Positions 27,578 through 28,890 of a DNA stretch of 28,890 bases are shown here, one piece after another. The DNA is from a virus. The notes beneath the pieces are model-generated. The model saw nothing but the letters and a program-made list of their open reading frames with translations, had not been told where the DNA came from and searched no databases. Each line of letters starts with the position of its first letter. Position 1 is the stretch's first letter. The DNA lies in IMG/VR virus record IMGVR_UViG_3300050135_000019, positions 1 to 28,890 of that record; one strand, 5' to 3'. Made by a program: the position numbers and the translations under genes.

Positions 27578-28021
27578 TCAAGCAGCGCGATAGCGGGCAC
27601 GAATTCGGTCAACGTAGGTGCGGCCCACGTTGTAGATGCGGGCGATCTCGCGCGCTGGCAACTCGCTGTCTGCAACCCAGCGCTTCCACTGCGGACTGGA
27701 CAGCTCCGGACGATCAGTGGGCGCAGGCTGGCGCCGATGCGCCTCAAGCGCTGCCTTGGCGTCCTTGAGGATCAGCTCGAGCGTTCGCTGGCTGTGCGCC
27801 TTGGCGAGTCGGCGCCGGAAGTGGTCGGCCGATTTGAGCGCGAAGTCGTGCTCGCGGTCATCCTTGCGTTCGACGCCGCCCCGTGGTCGCTTGCCGCCCG
27901 GCGAACGCTCATCCGCCACGCTGCCCTCGTTCTTCGACGCGTAATCCAGGGCCGGCACCTGGCTGACCAGCTCCAGTTCGGCTAGGACCTGGTGCAGCTC
28001 CCGGAGCGTGGCTGGGCTCAC
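27578..28021 (-). CDS. Putative DNA-binding protein with C-terminal helix-turn-helix
   Basis: This 147-residue protein has a helical start (PATLRELHQVLAELELVSQV), then a basic, probably unstructured stretch (SPGGKRPRGGVERKDDREHD) and a helical middle (ALKSADHFRRRLAKAHSQRT). The end, ARIYNVGRTYVDRIRARYRA preceded by SELPAREI, reads as a resolvase/sigma-like helix-turn-helix that could recognise DNA. The GTG start overlaps the stop of the 36-residue basic gene (GTGA). It may be a regulator; the target is unknown. Confidence 0.6.
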   Translation of the reverse strand: MSPATLRELHQVLAELELVSQVPALDYASKNEGSVADERSPGGKRPRGGVERKDDREHDFALKSADHFRRRLAKAHSQRTLELILKDAKAALEAHRRQPAPTDRPELSSPQWKRWVADSELPAREIARIYNVGRTYVDRIRARYRAA

Positions 28022-28128
28022 CGTGTCCGGCGCTTCGCGGCCTTGCGTTGCTTGCGCGCTCTGGCAGTCTCCCGTTTACGCACGCGCTTGGCCTGGCGCT
28101 TGCTCAGCTTCCATTTGGGCCTGAACAT
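28018..28128 (-). CDS. Tiny arginine/lysine-rich protein (36 aa)
   Basis: This 36-codon frame gives MFRPKWKLSKRQAKRVRKRE followed by TARARKQRKAAKRRTR. Over half the residues are Lys or Arg, so binding to nucleic acid is very likely. It is read from an ATG and ends in a GTGA overlap with the helix-turn-helix gene, which argues that it is translated and coupled. No strong SD site is seen. It could also act mainly as a leader that loads ribosomes onto the next gene. Confidence 0.45.
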   Translation of the reverse strand: MFRPKWKLSKRQAKRVRKRETARARKQRKAAKRRTR

Positions 28129-28176
28129 GGCAGCGGATGGTAGCGCCGCCGCGCAGGCACGGCAAGCAACGCTAGC

Positions 28177-28593
28177 TCAGTTGCTCGTGGCTTGGTCCTC
28201 CGTTGTAGCTGCGAGCGCGGCACGGGCGCGTCGAACAGCGGTCAATGTAAGCGATGCCTTTACGGCTAGCTCAACATTTGAGAGCGCGGGATGTTCGGCG
28301 AGGTGCGCACCGACGATGTCTCGCTCGTAATCCCAATAGCGTTGAAGTTCCTCTCGCAGTTTGGCCTGCTGCTGCTCGGCCGCAAAACCGGGTTGAGGTT
28401 GCCCGCAGATGCGACAGATGCCATCCTTGGCCGCTTGCAACCGAAGCATTGAGCGGGGTGTGTAGCCACGGCCGACGAAGAACTCGTGGGCCGCACGCCA
28501 GACGCCTTCCTGCTCGCTCCGCGCGTTCGGGAACCGCTCGCTCGCTATCGCCGCCTCCATCGCGTCGCGCTCCTGCTCGGATAGGTCGGTCAT
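28177..28593 (-). CDS. Helical hypothetical protein with Cys pair
   Basis: This 138-residue protein starts at an ATG with GGAGG four bases upstream. A helical N-terminus (SEQERDAMEAAIASERFPNA) leads to a CRICGQPQPGF Cys pair near residue 60. A charged helix (AEQQQAKLREELQRYWDYER) and then LSNVELAVKASLTLTAVRRA, a weak helix-turn-helix-like region, follow. The end ALAATTEDQATSN repeats the end of the next gene upstream, and both share an EQQ.AKLRE helix, so the two are probably products of duplication. Function unknown. Confidence 0.6.
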   Translation of the reverse strand: MTDLSEQERDAMEAAIASERFPNARSEQEGVWRAAHEFFVGRGYTPRSMLRLQAAKDGICRICGQPQPGFAAEQQQAKLREELQRYWDYERDIVGAHLAEHPALSNVELAVKASLTLTAVRRARAALAATTEDQATSN

Positions 28594-28616
28594 TGGTCCT
28601 CCGTTGTAGCTGCGAG
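28192..28616 (-). repeat. 24-bp direct repeat at the ends of two neighbouring genes
   Basis: The 24 bases at 28192-28215 recur exactly at 28593-28616. They encode LAATTEDQ at the C-terminus of each gene, and the right copy also contains the GGAGG ribosome site for the gene starting at 28593. The left copy carries the same site but no start follows it at the proper spacing. Confidence 0.7.
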
Positions 28617-28890
28617 AGCGGCCGTGAGTGTTGCCAGTGCTCGCCGTGCTAGGAATTCAACGTCGGCCCGGTATTCGCGGTGCATCATCGAGAACGGGCG
28701 AGCATCGCGAATCGCCTCGATCTGAGCCTGCAATGGCGCCAGCGCCTCTCTCAGCTTGGCCTTCTGCTGCTCGGCTCGCTCCAGTTCTCCAGTCACGGTT
28801 GCCAGTGCCTCTCGGTCGTGGTCGCGTGGTTCTGGGCGATCAGCAAGAGCCTTACGGGCGATGTTGGTCGCGTCTTTCGCCGTTGTGTAG
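28590..28890 (-). CDS. Coiled-coil hypothetical protein, N-terminus beyond window
   Basis: The frame is open to the right edge of the window, so only about 99 C-terminal residues are seen. A GTG at 28796 is an internal alternative start giving 68 residues. The sequence is helical throughout: TNIARKALADRPEPRDHDRE, then LERAEQQKAKLREALAPLQA and ADVEFLARRALATLTAALAA, ending TTEDQ. Heptad spacing in the middle suggests a coiled coil. It overlaps the next gene's ATG by four bases and shares a helix and C-terminal peptide with it. Function unknown. Confidence 0.55.
   Translation of the reverse strand, partial: YTTAKDATNIARKALADRPEPRDHDREALATVTGELERAEQQKAKLREALAPLQAQIEAIRDARPFSMMHREYRADVEFLARRALATLTAALAATTEDQ

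Noticed and set aside
1-28890. CRISPR array
   Set aside because: No regularly spaced identical repeats with unique spacers were seen on either strand.

Overview
This window looks like a tailed-phage or prophage genome segment from a high-GC Gram-positive (actinobacterial) host. The DNA is GC-rich, GTG and TTG starts are common, Shine-Dalgarno (SD) sites are AGGAGG-like, and genes are packed with 4-base ATGA/GTGA overlaps. Nearly all recognisable virion genes lie on the minus strand, so the late operon runs right to left. No integrase, tRNA or chromosomal flank is visible, so I cannot tell a free phage from a prophage; one host-type transposase is present.

From right to left (direction of late transcription): small regulatory or unknown genes (28890-27239); a short plus-strand cassette (26309-27348); a 1398-residue tail fibre/tailspike (25887-21691) with four small genes after it; two HNH-type endonucleases; small and large terminase (19000-16978); two plus-strand genes lying against the operon (16171-16988); two tiny genes; and the portal (15504-13072), which carries an inserted intein and an in-frame amber codon near its N-terminus. 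A 4-kb island (about 9010-13018) then breaks the operon. It holds two DNA-binding regulators, a 276-residue unknown protein, an IS5-type transposase, a tiny zinc-knuckle protein and a four-helix membrane protein, and is bracketed by a perfect 20-bp inverted repeat. The operon resumes with small genes, a HAD-like protein, the prohead protease (with a duplicated N-terminal module), a full-length CCA-adding tRNA nucleotidyltransferase, the HK97-type major capsid protein, an endonuclease VII-like nuclease and two small proteins. Three small plus-strand genes, the first an XRE repressor-like protein, occupy the left edge.

The packaging and head genes form a complete HK97-type module: HNH, TerS, TerL, portal, protease, capsid. 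The two least ordinary points are (1) the tRNA CCA-adding enzyme between protease and capsid, with an RNA element about 2.5 kb downstream whose terminal hairpin resembles a tRNA acceptor/T-arm minihelix, and (2) a class-3-type intein in the portal together with an amber codon 35 codons after the best start. Three other genes each show one single-base frameshift (near 8590, 16470 and 27200), so either the sequence has indel errors or the element is decaying. Large RNA hairpins sit at the capsid gene's borders.
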